The position numbers and the translations under genes are program-made. A stretch of DNA of 64,000 bases from the NCBI RefSeq assembly GCF_003833015.1, contig NZ_RJLQ01000022.1, positions 1-64,000 on the forward strand, written 5' to 3'. Below are positions 9,519 to 18,305 of this stretch, piece by piece. This DNA comes from Clostridium sp. E02. GTDB lineage: Bacteria > Bacillota > Clostridia > Lachnospirales > Lachnospiraceae. Each line of letters begins with the position of its first letter. Positions within the stretch are counted from its first letter, which is position 1. The notes under the pieces are model-generated. The model did not search any database and was not told where the DNA came from. It saw only the letters and a list, made by a program, of their open reading frames with translations.

Positions 9519-10622
9519 ATGAATCAGATAAAAAGGACAATTGCTATTTCTAAGTTCTATACATGTGAGGAATCTTTGATCAAACGTATGAAGGAGAGGG
9601 GAAGAAAGGATAGATTTTGTGCAGAAACGTTAAAAGACTTTGAAAATTGGAAACAATTTGTAAGAGAAAGATTAACCGATCTGATCGGACTTCATCAGAT
9701 GGAACACAGCCCCTTACATCCGCAGTGTTTGGAACGGATAGAAATCGAAGATGGAATTATACGGGAAAAGGTATTAATTACAGTGGAACCAGGTGTCTAT
9801 ATGCCGGTTTATATCCTGATTCCACCAAAAAAAGGAACAGAAAAACAAATCTGTTTTCTGGCTCCTCCGGGACACCAGGGAGGCGGAAAATACTCGGTAG
9901 CTGGGGTAAGAGAAATTCCTGCAGTCGAAGAAAAAATCGAGTTTTTTCATTATGATTATGGTCTTAAGATGGCGAAACTAGGGTATGTAGCACTGTGCCC
10001 AGATTGTCGTGGTTTTGGGGAGCGAAGAGAGGCGTCTTTACAAGGGGAGGATGAACATGATTTTTTAAATTCCACTTGTTTTGAATTGGCACATATGGCT
10101 GAGCCTCTGGGTATGACGGTCATCGGGATGTGTACTTGGGATTTGATGAGACTAATTGATTATGTAGAACAACGGGGTGAATGGGATGAAAAAAACATTG
10201 GCTGTATTGGTTTTTCTGGTGGAGGGATGCAGACACTCTGGCTGGCCGCACTAGACGACCGGATTAAAACGGTAATTATCAGTGGATATCTCTATGGGTA
10301 CCAGGATTCTCTATTACGGTTAAATGGAAATTGTAGTTGTAATTACGTTCCACATCTATGGGAACACGTAGATATGGGGGATATCGGTGCGTTGTTGGCG
10401 CCCAGGCATTTGATGGTTCAATCTGCAAAATCTGATCATCTAAATGGAAAACGGGGAATGGAAAACGTGTACGAACAACTGGATATAATAAAAAGAGCCT
10501 ATCGTTTGTTCGAGAAAGAAGATCATATATTCCATGATGTATGGGAGGGAGGACATTGCTTTCATGGGGAACATTTGGAGGTTTTTCTTCATAATGTATT
10601 TGCCAATACTTCTTTCTTGTGA
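9519..10622 (+). CDS. alpha/beta hydrolase, acetyl-esterase-like
   Basis: This is a serine hydrolase with the nucleophile elbow GFSGGGMQ (Ser about residue 233), the oxyanion-side APPGHQGGG and a late catalytic histidine (GGHCFHGE). The overall form resembles the Abhydrolase_7 / acetyl-xylan-esterase-like group. No signal peptide is seen, so it probably acts in the cytoplasm on acylated sugars brought in by the neighbouring importer; that role is inference. Start: GGAGG at 9503-9507 fits the ATG at 9519. The upstream ATG at 9501 overlaps that site and has none of its own. Confidence 0.78.
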   Translation: MNQIKRTIAISKFYTCEESLIKRMKERGRKDRFCAETLKDFENWKQFVRERLTDLIGLHQMEHSPLHPQCLERIEIEDGIIREKVLITVEPGVYMPVYILIPPKKGTEKQICFLAPPGHQGGGKYSVAGVREIPAVEEKIEFFHYDYGLKMAKLGYVALCPDCRGFGERREASLQGEDEHDFLNSTCFELAHMAEPLGMTVIGMCTWDLMRLIDYVEQRGEWDEKNIGCIGFSGGGMQTLWLAALDDRIKTVIISGYLYGYQDSLLRLNGNCSCNYVPHLWEHVDMGDIGALLAPRHLMVQSAKSDHLNGKRGMENVYEQLDIIKRAYRLFEKEDHIFHDVWEGGHCFHGEHLEVFLHNVFANTSFL

Positions 10623-10715
10623 TGGGAAAACTTCTATGTTATAATTGGGGTAGCTTATTCTCTTAATTAAAAAGTTTAGAAAGTAGGTTAGACAACAGCG
10701 ATAGGGGGTGTCTCT

Positions 10716-11705
10716 ATGCCAGGATTTCAAGATATTATCGGTCATGAGAGAATCAAGGAACATTTACAAAAAGCAATTAAGTTCAAACGTGTTTCTCACG
10801 CATACATTCTGACTGGTGAAGCGGGGATGGGAAGAAAATCTCTGGCTCACGCATTTGCCATGACTTTGCTTTGTGAAAAAGGAATGAGTGAACCGTGTAT
10901 GCAGTGCCATGCCTGCAAACAGGTAATGAGTGGGAACAATCCAGATCTTTTGTTTGTCAATCATGAGAAACCAAATAGCATAGGGGTGGATGATATCAGG
11001 CAACAGATGCATGACACTATTATGATACGTCCCTACAGCAGTTATTATAAAATATATATTGTGGATGAAGCGGAAAAGATGACAGTTCAGGCGCAGAATG
11101 CTCTTCTAAAGACAATTGAGGAACCACCCTCATATGCGATTATTATTCTGCTTACTACCAATCAGGAAGCTTTTCTACCAACCATATTATCCCGATGCGT
11201 ACAGTTAAAATTAAAGCCATTAAAAGATTCGGTGGTGAGTACCTATTTGTCAAAAACTCTTGGAATCGCGGAGAGTCGGGCGGAAATATATGGTGCATTT
11301 GCCAGAGGAAATTTGGGACGTGCCATTCATCTTGCATCATCTGAAGCATTTCAGACAATGCATGGGGATCTTCTCCAGATGTTAAAGCATCTAAAGGAGA
11401 TGGATATTATGGAACTTTTGTACTACATTAAGAAGATAAAGGATGACAACCAGGATCTTTATGACTGTCTTGATTTTATGCAGCTTTGGTACCGGGATGT
11501 CTTAATGTATAAGGTAACTCAGGATATTAATCTTCTGGTCTTTAAGGAAGAATTTAATACAATAAAAGAGATGAGTGCTGCCAGTGCTTATGAAGGTGTT
11601 GAGCTGATCTTACAGGCAATCGATAAGGCAAGAATCCGTCTGAATGCCAATGTAAATATGGAACTGGCAATGGAACTCATGCTGCTTGTAATGAAGGAGA
11701 ACTAA
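10716..11705 (+). CDS. holB: DNA polymerase III subunit delta'
   Basis: This is a clamp-loader subunit of the replicative polymerase. It has the AAA+ core with P-loop GEAGMGRKS, a zinc-binding cysteine cluster (CEKGMSEPCMQCHAC), the walker B/DEAE-like IVDEAEKM and the sensor segment NALLKTIEEPP. Its 329 residues are normal for delta'. It begins a tightly packed block (three bases to ricT) that matches the holB-yaaT-yabB-yabC order of Bacillus. The AGGGGGTG site is well spaced to the ATG. Confidence 0.93.
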   Translation: MPGFQDIIGHERIKEHLQKAIKFKRVSHAYILTGEAGMGRKSLAHAFAMTLLCEKGMSEPCMQCHACKQVMSGNNPDLLFVNHEKPNSIGVDDIRQQMHDTIMIRPYSSYYKIYIVDEAEKMTVQAQNALLKTIEEPPSYAIIILLTTNQEAFLPTILSRCVQLKLKPLKDSVVSTYLSKTLGIAESRAEIYGAFARGNLGRAIHLASSEAFQTMHGDLLQMLKHLKEMDIMELLYYIKKIKDDNQDLYDCLDFMQLWYRDVLMYKVTQDINLLVFKEEFNTIKEMSAASAYEGVELILQAIDKARIRLNANVNMELAMELMLLVMKEN

Positions 11706-11708
11706 TCG

Positions 11709-12617
11709 ATGATAAATGTAATTGGTGTCAGATTCCGTAACGCTGGAAAGATCTATTACTTTGATCCCACGAATCTGGAAGTAAAAGCCGGAGATCATGT
11801 GATCGTTGAGACTGCCAGAGGAATTGAATATGGTTACGTGGTTTTAGGAAGTCGGGAAGTAGAGGATGAGAAGGTCGTTCAGCCTTTAAAACCTGTAATC
11901 CGGATGGCCACACCGTCAGACAGTGAAGTGGAGAATAAGAACCATGAGAAAGAAAAAGATGCATTTGTAATCTGCAAAGAAAAGATCAAAAAGCACGGTC
12001 TTTTGATGAAGTTAATTGATGCGGAATATACCTTTGATAATAATAAAGTATTGTTTTATTTTACGGCGGATGGACGGATTGATTTTAGAGAATTGGTAAA
12101 AGATCTGGCATCTGTTTTTAAAACTAGAATTGAACTTCGCCAGGTTGGTGTGCGGGATGAGACGAAGATAGTTGGAGGCGTTGGGATCTGCGGGCGGACG
12201 TTATGCTGTCACTCCTATCTATCAGAGTTTATTCCAGTATCGATTAAGATGGCAAAAGAACAGAATCTTTCCTTAAACCCTACGAAAATATCAGGTGTCT
12301 GCGGCAGATTGATGTGCTGTCTGAAGAACGAAGAAGAAACGTATGAAGAACTTAATAGCAAGCTGCCGAATGTAGGGGATTATGTTACTACAGATGAAGG
12401 CTTAAAGGGTGAGGTACACTCCGTTAGTGTTTTAAGACAGTTAGTGAAAGTGGTAGTTAACATAAAGGATGAAAAAGAGATTCGGGAATATAAGGTGGAA
12501 CAGCTTAAATTCCGCCCCAGACGTCGGAAAGAAAAGAATCACGTCGCAGATGCGGAGTTAAAGGAACTGGAAGCTCTTGAGAAAAAAGAGGGAAAATCAA
12601 AGATAGATGACAATTAA
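11709..12617 (+). CDS. ricT: PSP1-domain protein RicT (YaaT)
   Basis: The protein carries the PSP1 C-terminal domain and the paired cysteine motifs GICGRTLCCHSYL and GVCGRLMCCL. In B. subtilis RicT/YaaT these ligate an iron-sulfur cluster in the RicAFT complex, which affects sporulation, competence and mRNA maturation. It lies three bases after holB and overlaps the following methyltransferase gene by 11 bases. The C-terminus is a charged Lys/Glu-rich tail (about residues 270-302) typical of the family. Confidence 0.9.
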   Translation: MINVIGVRFRNAGKIYYFDPTNLEVKAGDHVIVETARGIEYGYVVLGSREVEDEKVVQPLKPVIRMATPSDSEVENKNHEKEKDAFVICKEKIKKHGLLMKLIDAEYTFDNNKVLFYFTADGRIDFRELVKDLASVFKTRIELRQVGVRDETKIVGGVGICGRTLCCHSYLSEFIPVSIKMAKEQNLSLNPTKISGVCGRLMCCLKNEEETYEELNSKLPNVGDYVTTDEGLKGEVHSVSVLRQLVKVVVNIKDEKEIREYKVEQLKFRPRRRKEKNHVADAELKELEALEKKEGKSKIDDN

Positions 12618-13344
12618 ATTAAAGGACAATGAGCGGATTGATGATCTTCAAAGAAACGGATATCAGATTATACAGAATCAGGAAGGTTTTTGTTTTGGTA
12701 TGGATGCAGTTCTTCTTTCTGGATTTGCAGCAGTAAAGCCTGGGGAAAAGGCGATTGATTTGGGAACCGGAACTGGGATCATTCCGATGTTGTTAGAGGC
12801 AAAGAATCAGGGAAGTCATTATACAGGGCTTGAGATTCAAAAAGAAGTGGCAGATATGGCCAAAAGAAGTGTATTACTAAATCATTTGGAAGATAAAATA
12901 TCAATTGTTGAGGGTGATATTAAGGAAGCTAGCCGTTTATTTGGTGCGGCTTCCTTTGACGTAGTAACGACCAATCCACCTTATATGAATGATGCACATG
13001 GGCTTAAAAATCCCGATTTACCCAAGGCTATTTCACGTCATGAAGTGTTATGTACCCTTGATGATGTGGCAAGAGAAGGAGCGAAGCTGCTTCGACCAGG
13101 TGGACGTTTCTATATGGTTCACAGACCCCATAGGCTGATAGAAATTATTACTGCATTAAAGACCTACTGTTTGGAACCCAAGCGTATGAAGATGGTTCAT
13201 CCTTATATAGAGAAAGAAGCCAATATGGTTTTAATTGAGGCGGTGCGGGGTGGAAAATCCATGATAAAAGTACAAGCACCAGTAGTGGTATACAAGGAAC
13301 CAGGTGTATATACTGATGAGATTTATCAGATTTATGGATACTAG
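12607..13344 (+). CDS. tRNA1(Val) (adenine-N6)-methyltransferase-like protein
   Basis: This is a class I SAM-dependent methyltransferase with motif I DLGTGTGIIPMLL and the N6-adenine/glutamine motif NPPY (TTNPPYMN). Family and context (the YabB position, between ricT and rsmI) suggest it modifies A37 of tRNA1-Val. The start overlaps the ricT end, implying translational coupling. The next gene begins immediately after its stop codon. Confidence 0.87.
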   Translation: MTIKLKDNERIDDLQRNGYQIIQNQEGFCFGMDAVLLSGFAAVKPGEKAIDLGTGTGIIPMLLEAKNQGSHYTGLEIQKEVADMAKRSVLLNHLEDKISIVEGDIKEASRLFGAASFDVVTTNPPYMNDAHGLKNPDLPKAISRHEVLCTLDDVAREGAKLLRPGGRFYMVHRPHRLIEIITALKTYCLEPKRMKMVHPYIEKEANMVLIEAVRGGKSMIKVQAPVVVYKEPGVYTDEIYQIYGY

Positions 13345-14247
13345 ATGGAAAAGAGAAGAATGAGACAGATCGGATCGGGAGAAGATAAAGTGGAAGAAAT
13401 TTTTGGAAAATTATATTTATGTGCGACTCCCATAGGAAACCTTGAGGATATTACATTACGGGTACTTGAGACTTTAAAGCAGGTTGATTTGATCGCAGCA
13501 GAAGATACCAGACACAGCATTAAGCTATTAAATCATTATGAAATCAAGACGCCTATGACCAGTTATCATGAGTATAATAAAATTGATAAAGCAAAATATC
13601 TGGTAGAACAGATGAAACAGGGTGTCACGGTGGCTTTGATAACGGATGCAGGAACACCTGGGATTTCTGATCCGGGAGAAGAGCTGGTTTTACAGTGTTA
13701 CAAAGCAAATATTTCAGTGACTTCCCTGCCTGGCCCAGCGGCTTGTATTACGGCGTTAACTCTATCTGGGATGGCAACGAGACGTTTTTGTTTTGAAGCA
13801 TTTTTACCAACGGATAAAAAGGAAAAGAAATGGGTTTTAGAGGAATTAAAATCAGAAACCAGGACAATCATCCTATATGAGGCACCTCACCGTCTGTTAA
13901 GGACGTTGAAAGAACTTCACGATGCATTGGGAGATCGTAACATCACTATCTGCCGGGAATTGACCAAACGCTACGAGACGGTCTATCAGACGACATTCAT
14001 AGAAGCGATGAAACGGTATGAGCAAGAGGCTCCAAGAGGAGAGTGTGTTATTGTGGTGGAAGGTAAATCCATTAAAGAAATACAGGAAGAAAAAAATAAG
14101 TCATTTGATGAAATACCTATGGAGGAACATATGAAGCAGTATGAAAGCCAGGGGATTGTTCGAAAAGATGCTATGCGTATGGTTGCAAAGGACCGGGGCA
14201 TCAGCAAAAGAGAGGTCTATCAGACGTTGCTAAACAGTGAAAAATAA
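13345..14247 (+). CDS. rsmI: 16S rRNA (cytidine-1402-2'-O)-methyltransferase
   Basis: This is an RsmI/YraL tetrapyrrole-methylase-fold enzyme. The N-terminal LYLCATPIGNLEDITLRVLE, the AAEDTRHS and ALITDAGTPGISDPGEEL motifs and the GPAACITAL segment are all diagnostic. It 2'-O-methylates C1402 in the ribosomal P-site. The first ATG follows the previous stop directly without a clear site. The in-frame GTG at 13390, behind GGGAGAAG, would give a product starting just before the conserved core and is a plausible true start. Confidence 0.92.
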   Translation: MEKRRMRQIGSGEDKVEEIFGKLYLCATPIGNLEDITLRVLETLKQVDLIAAEDTRHSIKLLNHYEIKTPMTSYHEYNKIDKAKYLVEQMKQGVTVALITDAGTPGISDPGEELVLQCYKANISVTSLPGPAACITALTLSGMATRRFCFEAFLPTDKKEKKWVLEELKSETRTIILYEAPHRLLRTLKELHDALGDRNITICRELTKRYETVYQTTFIEAMKRYEQEAPRGECVIVVEGKSIKEIQEEKNKSFDEIPMEEHMKQYESQGIVRKDAMRMVAKDRGISKREVYQTLLNSEK

Positions 14248-14255
14248 AAATTGTC

Positions 14256-14284
14256 TTGACATTTTGTATGAAATTTTATAAAAT
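14256..14284 (+). promoter_or_regulatory. promoter of the fatty acid synthesis operon
   Basis: A consensus TTGACA is separated by 17 bases from TAAAAT. It lies just after the rsmI stop codon and about 100 bases before fabH. The predicted start of transcription falls within the adjoining palindrome. Confidence 0.72.
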
Positions 14285-14287
14285 TAC

Positions 14288-14300
14288 TTTGATATTCAAA
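14288..14300 (+). promoter_or_regulatory. FabT-like operator upstream of fabH
   Basis: TTTGATATTCAAA is a perfect palindrome (TTTGA-TAT-TCAAA) at the predicted transcription start. It closely resembles the binding site of FabT, the MarR-family repressor of fatty acid synthesis in streptococci and lactococci (TTTGATTATCAAA-like). A second copy lies before acpP. No FabT gene is visible in this window. Confidence 0.68.
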
Positions 14301-14384
14301 ATATTTGATTGATATAACAATTCAACGCAGCATGCAGCGATCGTTTTGCATTTTTGACGGATTGCGGCATGAATGGGGGAATTT

Positions 14385-15350
14385 ATGACTACAAAAATAA
14401 TCGGAACAGGTTCAGCGGTTCCTAAACAGGTGATAACCAATGATGACCTTGCAAAGATCGTGGATACCAATGATGAATGGATCCGAACGAGAACTGGTAT
14501 TCAGGAAAGACGGATTGCGGATTCGGATACAGGAACCTCCTATCTTTCAATCCAGGCAGCAAAAAAAGCGCTAGAGAGTGCAGGGATATCTCCACAGGAA
14601 CTAGATGTGATTGTTCTGGCGACTTCTTCTCCGGATCACTGCTTTCCAAGTGGGGCCTGTGAAGTTCAGGAGGCGATTGGAGCTACAAAAGCAATTGCTT
14701 TTGATATCAGTGCAGCCTGTTCTGGATTTATTTATGCGCTAAATACAGTATATAGTTTCTTTCAATCTGGAATCTATAAGACAGGTCTTGTCATTGGGGC
14801 GGATACTTTAAGTAAATTGATTGACTGGGATGATAGAAATACATGTGTTTTGTTTGGAGATGGAGCAGGAGCAGTCGTTGTTCGTGCGGAAGAAACCGGC
14901 GTATTTCATATGACCTTGGGATCGGACGGAAGTAGAGGGAACGTATTAAAATGTCCTTGTAGAACGACAGATAACTTTCTGACACAACAAAAGCCTACAC
15001 TTGGATTTATGTCTATGGATGGGCAGGAAGTCTTTCGATTTGCAGTAAAAAAGGTACCGGAAGCAATCAATAAGGTTCTTAAGGAAAGCCAAACCGATAT
15101 CAGTGAAATAAAATATTTTGTTCTGCATCAAGCAAATTACCGGATTTTTGAATCCATTGCAAAGCGGTTAAAAGTACCCATGGAGAAATTTCCTACCAAT
15201 TTAGAATGGTATGGAAATACATCGGGAGCTTCCATTCCTTTGTTGCTAGACGAGATGAACCAGGATGGAAAACTAATCCGGGGCGATAAGATTGTTCTAG
15301 CCGGTTTTGGCGCAGGACTGACCTGGGGCGCCACTCTTTTGGAGTGGTAA
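14385..15350 (+). CDS. fabH: beta-ketoacyl-ACP synthase III
   Basis: This enzyme starts fatty acid synthesis by condensing acetyl-CoA or a branched acyl-CoA with malonyl-ACP. The catalytic triad is present: Cys in DISAACSGFIYA, His in VLHQANYR and Asn in YGNTSGASIP. The start is placed at the second ATG (MTTKIIGTGSAVP), which follows GGGGGA and matches the family start. The upstream ATG at 14373 lacks a site. It is the first gene of the operon, with an intergenic promoter before acpP. Confidence 0.95.
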   Translation: MTTKIIGTGSAVPKQVITNDDLAKIVDTNDEWIRTRTGIQERRIADSDTGTSYLSIQAAKKALESAGISPQELDVIVLATSSPDHCFPSGACEVQEAIGATKAIAFDISAACSGFIYALNTVYSFFQSGIYKTGLVIGADTLSKLIDWDDRNTCVLFGDGAGAVVVRAEETGVFHMTLGSDGSRGNVLKCPCRTTDNFLTQQKPTLGFMSMDGQEVFRFAVKKVPEAINKVLKESQTDISEIKYFVLHQANYRIFESIAKRLKVPMEKFPTNLEWYGNTSGASIPLLLDEMNQDGKLIRGDKIVLAGFGAGLTWGATLLEW

Positions 15351-15363
15351 TGATCGGACTAAT

Positions 15364-15380
15364 ACTTTGAAAATCAAAGT
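15364..15380 (+). promoter_or_regulatory. FabT-like operator upstream of acpP
   Basis: ACTTTGAAAATCAAAGT is a perfect 7-3-7 palindrome with the same TTTGA...TCAAA core as the fabH site. It covers the -35 region of a probable internal promoter, whose -10 TATAAT lies at 15388-15393. The arrangement would let the same regulator control both fabH and the rest of the operon. Confidence 0.72.
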
Positions 15381-15393
15381 AATAGCATATAAT
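15366..15393 (+). promoter_or_regulatory. internal promoter for acpP and downstream fab genes
   Basis: A perfect TATAAT (15388-15393) is preceded by a weak TTTGAA-like -35 at 16-base spacing, embedded in the palindrome. It lies 35 bases upstream of the acpP start. Confidence 0.5.
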
Positions 15394-15427
15394 ATTAAAT
15401 TAAAGAAGATGATAAGGAGATTAGAAA

Positions 15428-15661
15428 ATGTTAGAAAAAATGAAAGAAATTATCGCAGAGCAGTTAAATGTAGGAGCTGAGACTATCACCGCAGAATCAT
15501 CTTTTAAAGAGGATCTTGGAGCTGATTCTCTTGATTTATTTGAACTTGTTATGGCGTTGGAAGATGAGTATTCAGTTGAAATTCCATCTGAGGATCTTGA
15601 AAAAATAACAACAGTAAAAGCAGTTATGGACTATTTAAAAGCAAAGGGCGTGGAAGCGTAA
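15428..15661 (+). CDS. acpP: acyl carrier protein
   Basis: This small acidic carrier holds the growing acyl chain. The phosphopantetheine serine lies in [20 protein letters not shown]. The 77-residue length and four-helix pattern are standard. An AAGGAGA site precedes the ATG, and the stop overlaps the fabK start (TAATG). Confidence 0.97.
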   Translation: MLEKMKEIIAEQLNVGAETITAESSFKEDLGADSLDLFELVMALEDEYSVEIPSEDLEKITTVKAVMDYLKAKGVEA

Positions 15662-16584
15662 TGAAAACCAGAATTACGGATCTTTTGGGAGTGAAACATC
15701 CGATTATCCAGGGTGGAATGGCTTGGGTAGCGGAACATAATTTGGCGGCAGCCGTTTCCGAGGCCGGAGGTCTTGGACTGATTGGTGGTGCCAATGCACC
15801 CGGTGAAGTGGTTAGAGATGAGATTCGCAAGGCAAAAGCGTTGACCAATCAACCCATTGGTGTCAATGTAATGCTGTTAAGTCCCCATGCAGAAGAAGTA
15901 GCAAAGGTGATTGTGGAAGAGGGCATTAAAGTGGTTACCACTGGTGCCGGAAATCCGGAGAAATATATGGAAATGTGGAAAGCAGCAGGGATCAAGGTAA
16001 TTCCTGTTGTGGCCTCAGTTGCGCTTGCTAAGAGAATGGAGCGATATGGTGCAGATGCCATTGTGGCAGAAGGGTGTGAATCGGGGGGACATATTGGAGA
16101 ACAGACAACCATGACACTGGTTCCTCAAGTTGTAGATGCAGTAAGTATTCCAGTCATTGCAGCTGGTGGTATTGGCGATGGAAGAGGAATTGCAGCCACC
16201 TTCATGCTGGGGGCGGAAGCGGTTCAGATCGGAACTAGATTTGTTGTCTCCAAGGAATCGATTGTACATGATAATTACAAACAGAGGATTATGAAGGCAA
16301 AAGATATAGATTCTGCAGTCACAGGAAGAAACCATGGACATCCAGTGAGAAGTTTACGAAACCAGATGACCAGGGGCTATGTAAAGCTGGAACAAGAAGG
16401 GAAGTCCTTTGAAGAGCTGGAGTATTTGACCCTTGGCACGCTTCGGAAAGCGGTTTTAGAAGGTGATGTAATAAACGGCACGGTAATGGCCGGACAGATT
16501 GCAGGTATGGTGAGTAAAGAACAAACCTGTAAGGAAATGATAGAAGAGATGATGGAACAGGCTGAGAAACTTCTTGGCCGTTAA
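15661..16584 (+). CDS. fabK: enoyl-ACP reductase II (FMN-dependent)
   Basis: FabK performs the last reduction in each elongation cycle, using FMN, and replaces FabI in many Firmicutes. The sequence shows HPIIQGGMAWVAEHNLAAAV at the N-terminus and the FMN phosphate site AAGGIGDGRGIAATFMLGAEAVQIGTRF split across residues about 165-195. Length is 307. It lies between acpP and fabD in the usual order, and no fabI is present in the operon. FabK enzymes are not inhibited by triclosan, a known property of the family. Confidence 0.95.
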   Translation: MKTRITDLLGVKHPIIQGGMAWVAEHNLAAAVSEAGGLGLIGGANAPGEVVRDEIRKAKALTNQPIGVNVMLLSPHAEEVAKVIVEEGIKVVTTGAGNPEKYMEMWKAAGIKVIPVVASVALAKRMERYGADAIVAEGCESGGHIGEQTTMTLVPQVVDAVSIPVIAAGGIGDGRGIAATFMLGAEAVQIGTRFVVSKESIVHDNYKQRIMKAKDIDSAVTGRNHGHPVRSLRNQMTRGYVKLEQEGKSFEELEYLTLGTLRKAVLEGDVINGTVMAGQIAGMVSKEQTCKEMIEEMMEQAEKLLGR

Positions 16585-16599
16585 AGAGGAGTAAAGAGT

Positions 16600-17517
16600 A
16601 TGAGCAAGATTGCATTTATTTTCCCAGGACAGGGTGCACAAACATGTGGAATGGGCCAGGATTTTTATGAACAAACAACCATTGGAAAAGAAATTTATGA
16701 TATGGCATCCGATTTGCTTGGATTTTCCGTACCCGACCTTTGTTTTGTAAAAAACGATCAGTTGGATATTACGGAATATACGCAGGCGGCCATGGTGACA
16801 ACGGGGATTGCCATGATGCGGGTAGTGGAAGAAAAAACTGGAATAAAACCGGATGTAACGGCAGGATTAAGTCTGGGAGAATATTGTGCACTCGCTGCCT
16901 CCGGTGTTATGGATGAGAAGGATGCTATTTTAACCGTAAGACAAAGAGGTATTTTTATGCAGGAAGCAGTACCAGCTGGCGAGGGTGCCATGTCTGCCAT
17001 CCTTGCATTGGATGCATCTAAGATTGAAGAAATTCTTGACGAGATTGAAGATGTTTCAATCTCTAATTATAATTGTCCAGGACAGATCGTTATTTCAGGA
17101 AAAAAAGAGGCGGTGGAAGAAGCAAATATAAGGCTTTTAGAAGCTGGAGCCAAACGGGCCATCTTACTAAATGTCAGTGGACCATTTCACTCAAAACTTC
17201 TGACTGGAGCAGGGGAAAAACTGGGCGTAGTTTTGGAAGGGGTTAAGTTAAATCCACCAATCATTCCTTATGTTTCCAATGTAACCGCAACGTATGTATC
17301 CGATGAAAATGAGGTAAAGCCTCTTCTAAAAAAACAGGTATCCTCTTCCGTGCGTTGGCAGCAGAGTGTGGAAGCTATGCTGGCGGATGGAGTGGATACA
17401 TTTATAGAAATCGGTCCTGGGAAGACTTTGGCTGGATTCATAAAGAAGATGAAAAGAGATGTAAGAGTCTTTAATATAGAGAAATTATCAGATATAGAAA
17501 AGCTATTCAGTTTATGA
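16600..17517 (+). CDS. fabD: malonyl-CoA:ACP transacylase
   Basis: This enzyme transfers malonyl from CoA to ACP. It has the [11 protein letters not shown]-terminal motif, the nucleophilic serine in [11 protein letters not shown] and the histidine in [11 protein letters not shown]. Length is 305. The end overlaps the annotated longer frame of fabG, but the preferred fabG start lies 17 bases downstream of the stop. Confidence 0.96.
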   Translation: MSKIAFIFPGQGAQTCGMGQDFYEQTTIGKEIYDMASDLLGFSVPDLCFVKNDQLDITEYTQAAMVTTGIAMMRVVEEKTGIKPDVTAGLSLGEYCALAASGVMDEKDAILTVRQRGIFMQEAVPAGEGAMSAILALDASKIEEILDEIEDVSISNYNCPGQIVISGKKEAVEEANIRLLEAGAKRAILLNVSGPFHSKLLTGAGEKLGVVLEGVKLNPPIIPYVSNVTATYVSDENEVKPLLKKQVSSSVRWQQSVEAMLADGVDTFIEIGPGKTLAGFIKKMKRDVRVFNIEKLSDIEKLFSL

Positions 17518-17534
17518 CAGAGAAGGAGACCAAT

Positions 17535-18275
17535 ATGTTAGATGGTAAAATTGCTGTGGTAACCGGGGCAAGCAGAGGAATCGGGCGTGCCATTGCAAAG
17601 AAGCTGGCTTCTCTTGGAGCTATGGTTATCGTTAATTATAACGGCTCTGAGAAACAGGCGCTGGAAGTAGTAGATGAAATCATCGATAAGGGTGGGAATG
17701 CGAAAGCCGTTCAGTGTAATGTGACAGATTATGAAAGGGCCGGTACCTTTATTAGCGATATTGTGAAAAGTTACGGAAAACTGGATATTCTTGTAAACAA
17801 TGCAGGAATTACAAGAGATAATCTACTTATGAAGATGTCAGAAGATGAGTTTGATGCGGTAATTCAAACCAACTTAAAAGGTGTTTTCAATTGTATGAAA
17901 CATGTGTCAAGACAGATGATCAAGCAAAGAGGCGGAAGGATTATAAACATTTCTTCTGTATCAGGAATCCTTGGGAATGCAGGTCAGGCCAACTACTGTG
18001 CGGCGAAAGCAGGTGTGATCGGTTTAACCAAATCCTTTGCAAGAGAAGCCGCAAGTCGCCAAATTACAGTAAATGCAGTGGCTCCTGGATTTATTCAGAC
18101 AGATATGACAGAAGTACTTTCTGACGCTGTAAAAGCTGCTTCTTTGGATCAAATTCCATTAAAACGGTTTGGTTCTGCAGATGAGGTAGCGGAAACAGTA
18201 GCGTTTCTGGCTTCGGAAGAAGCTGGTTACATCACAGGCCAGGTGATCAGTGTAGACGGTGGTATGGCAATGTAA
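17535..18275 (+). CDS. fabG: 3-oxoacyl-ACP reductase
   Basis: This is an NADPH-dependent short-chain dehydrogenase that reduces beta-ketoacyl-ACP. It has the Rossmann motif [16 protein letters not shown], the catalytic Ser (NISSVSG) with YCAAK (Tyr and Lys), and the [11 protein letters not shown] segment. The start is at the ATG of [11 protein letters not shown], six bases after AGAAGGAGA; an upstream ATG at 17514 lies in the fabD end without a site. Confidence 0.96.
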   Translation: MLDGKIAVVTGASRGIGRAIAKKLASLGAMVIVNYNGSEKQALEVVDEIIDKGGNAKAVQCNVTDYERAGTFISDIVKSYGKLDILVNNAGITRDNLLMKMSEDEFDAVIQTNLKGVFNCMKHVSRQMIKQRGGRIINISSVSGILGNAGQANYCAAKAGVIGLTKSFAREAASRQITVNAVAPGFIQTDMTEVLSDAVKAASLDQIPLKRFGSADEVAETVAFLASEEAGYITGQVISVDGGMAM

Positions 18276-18305
18276 GAACCCCCCTTGCGGAAAGGAGAAA
18301 ATGGT

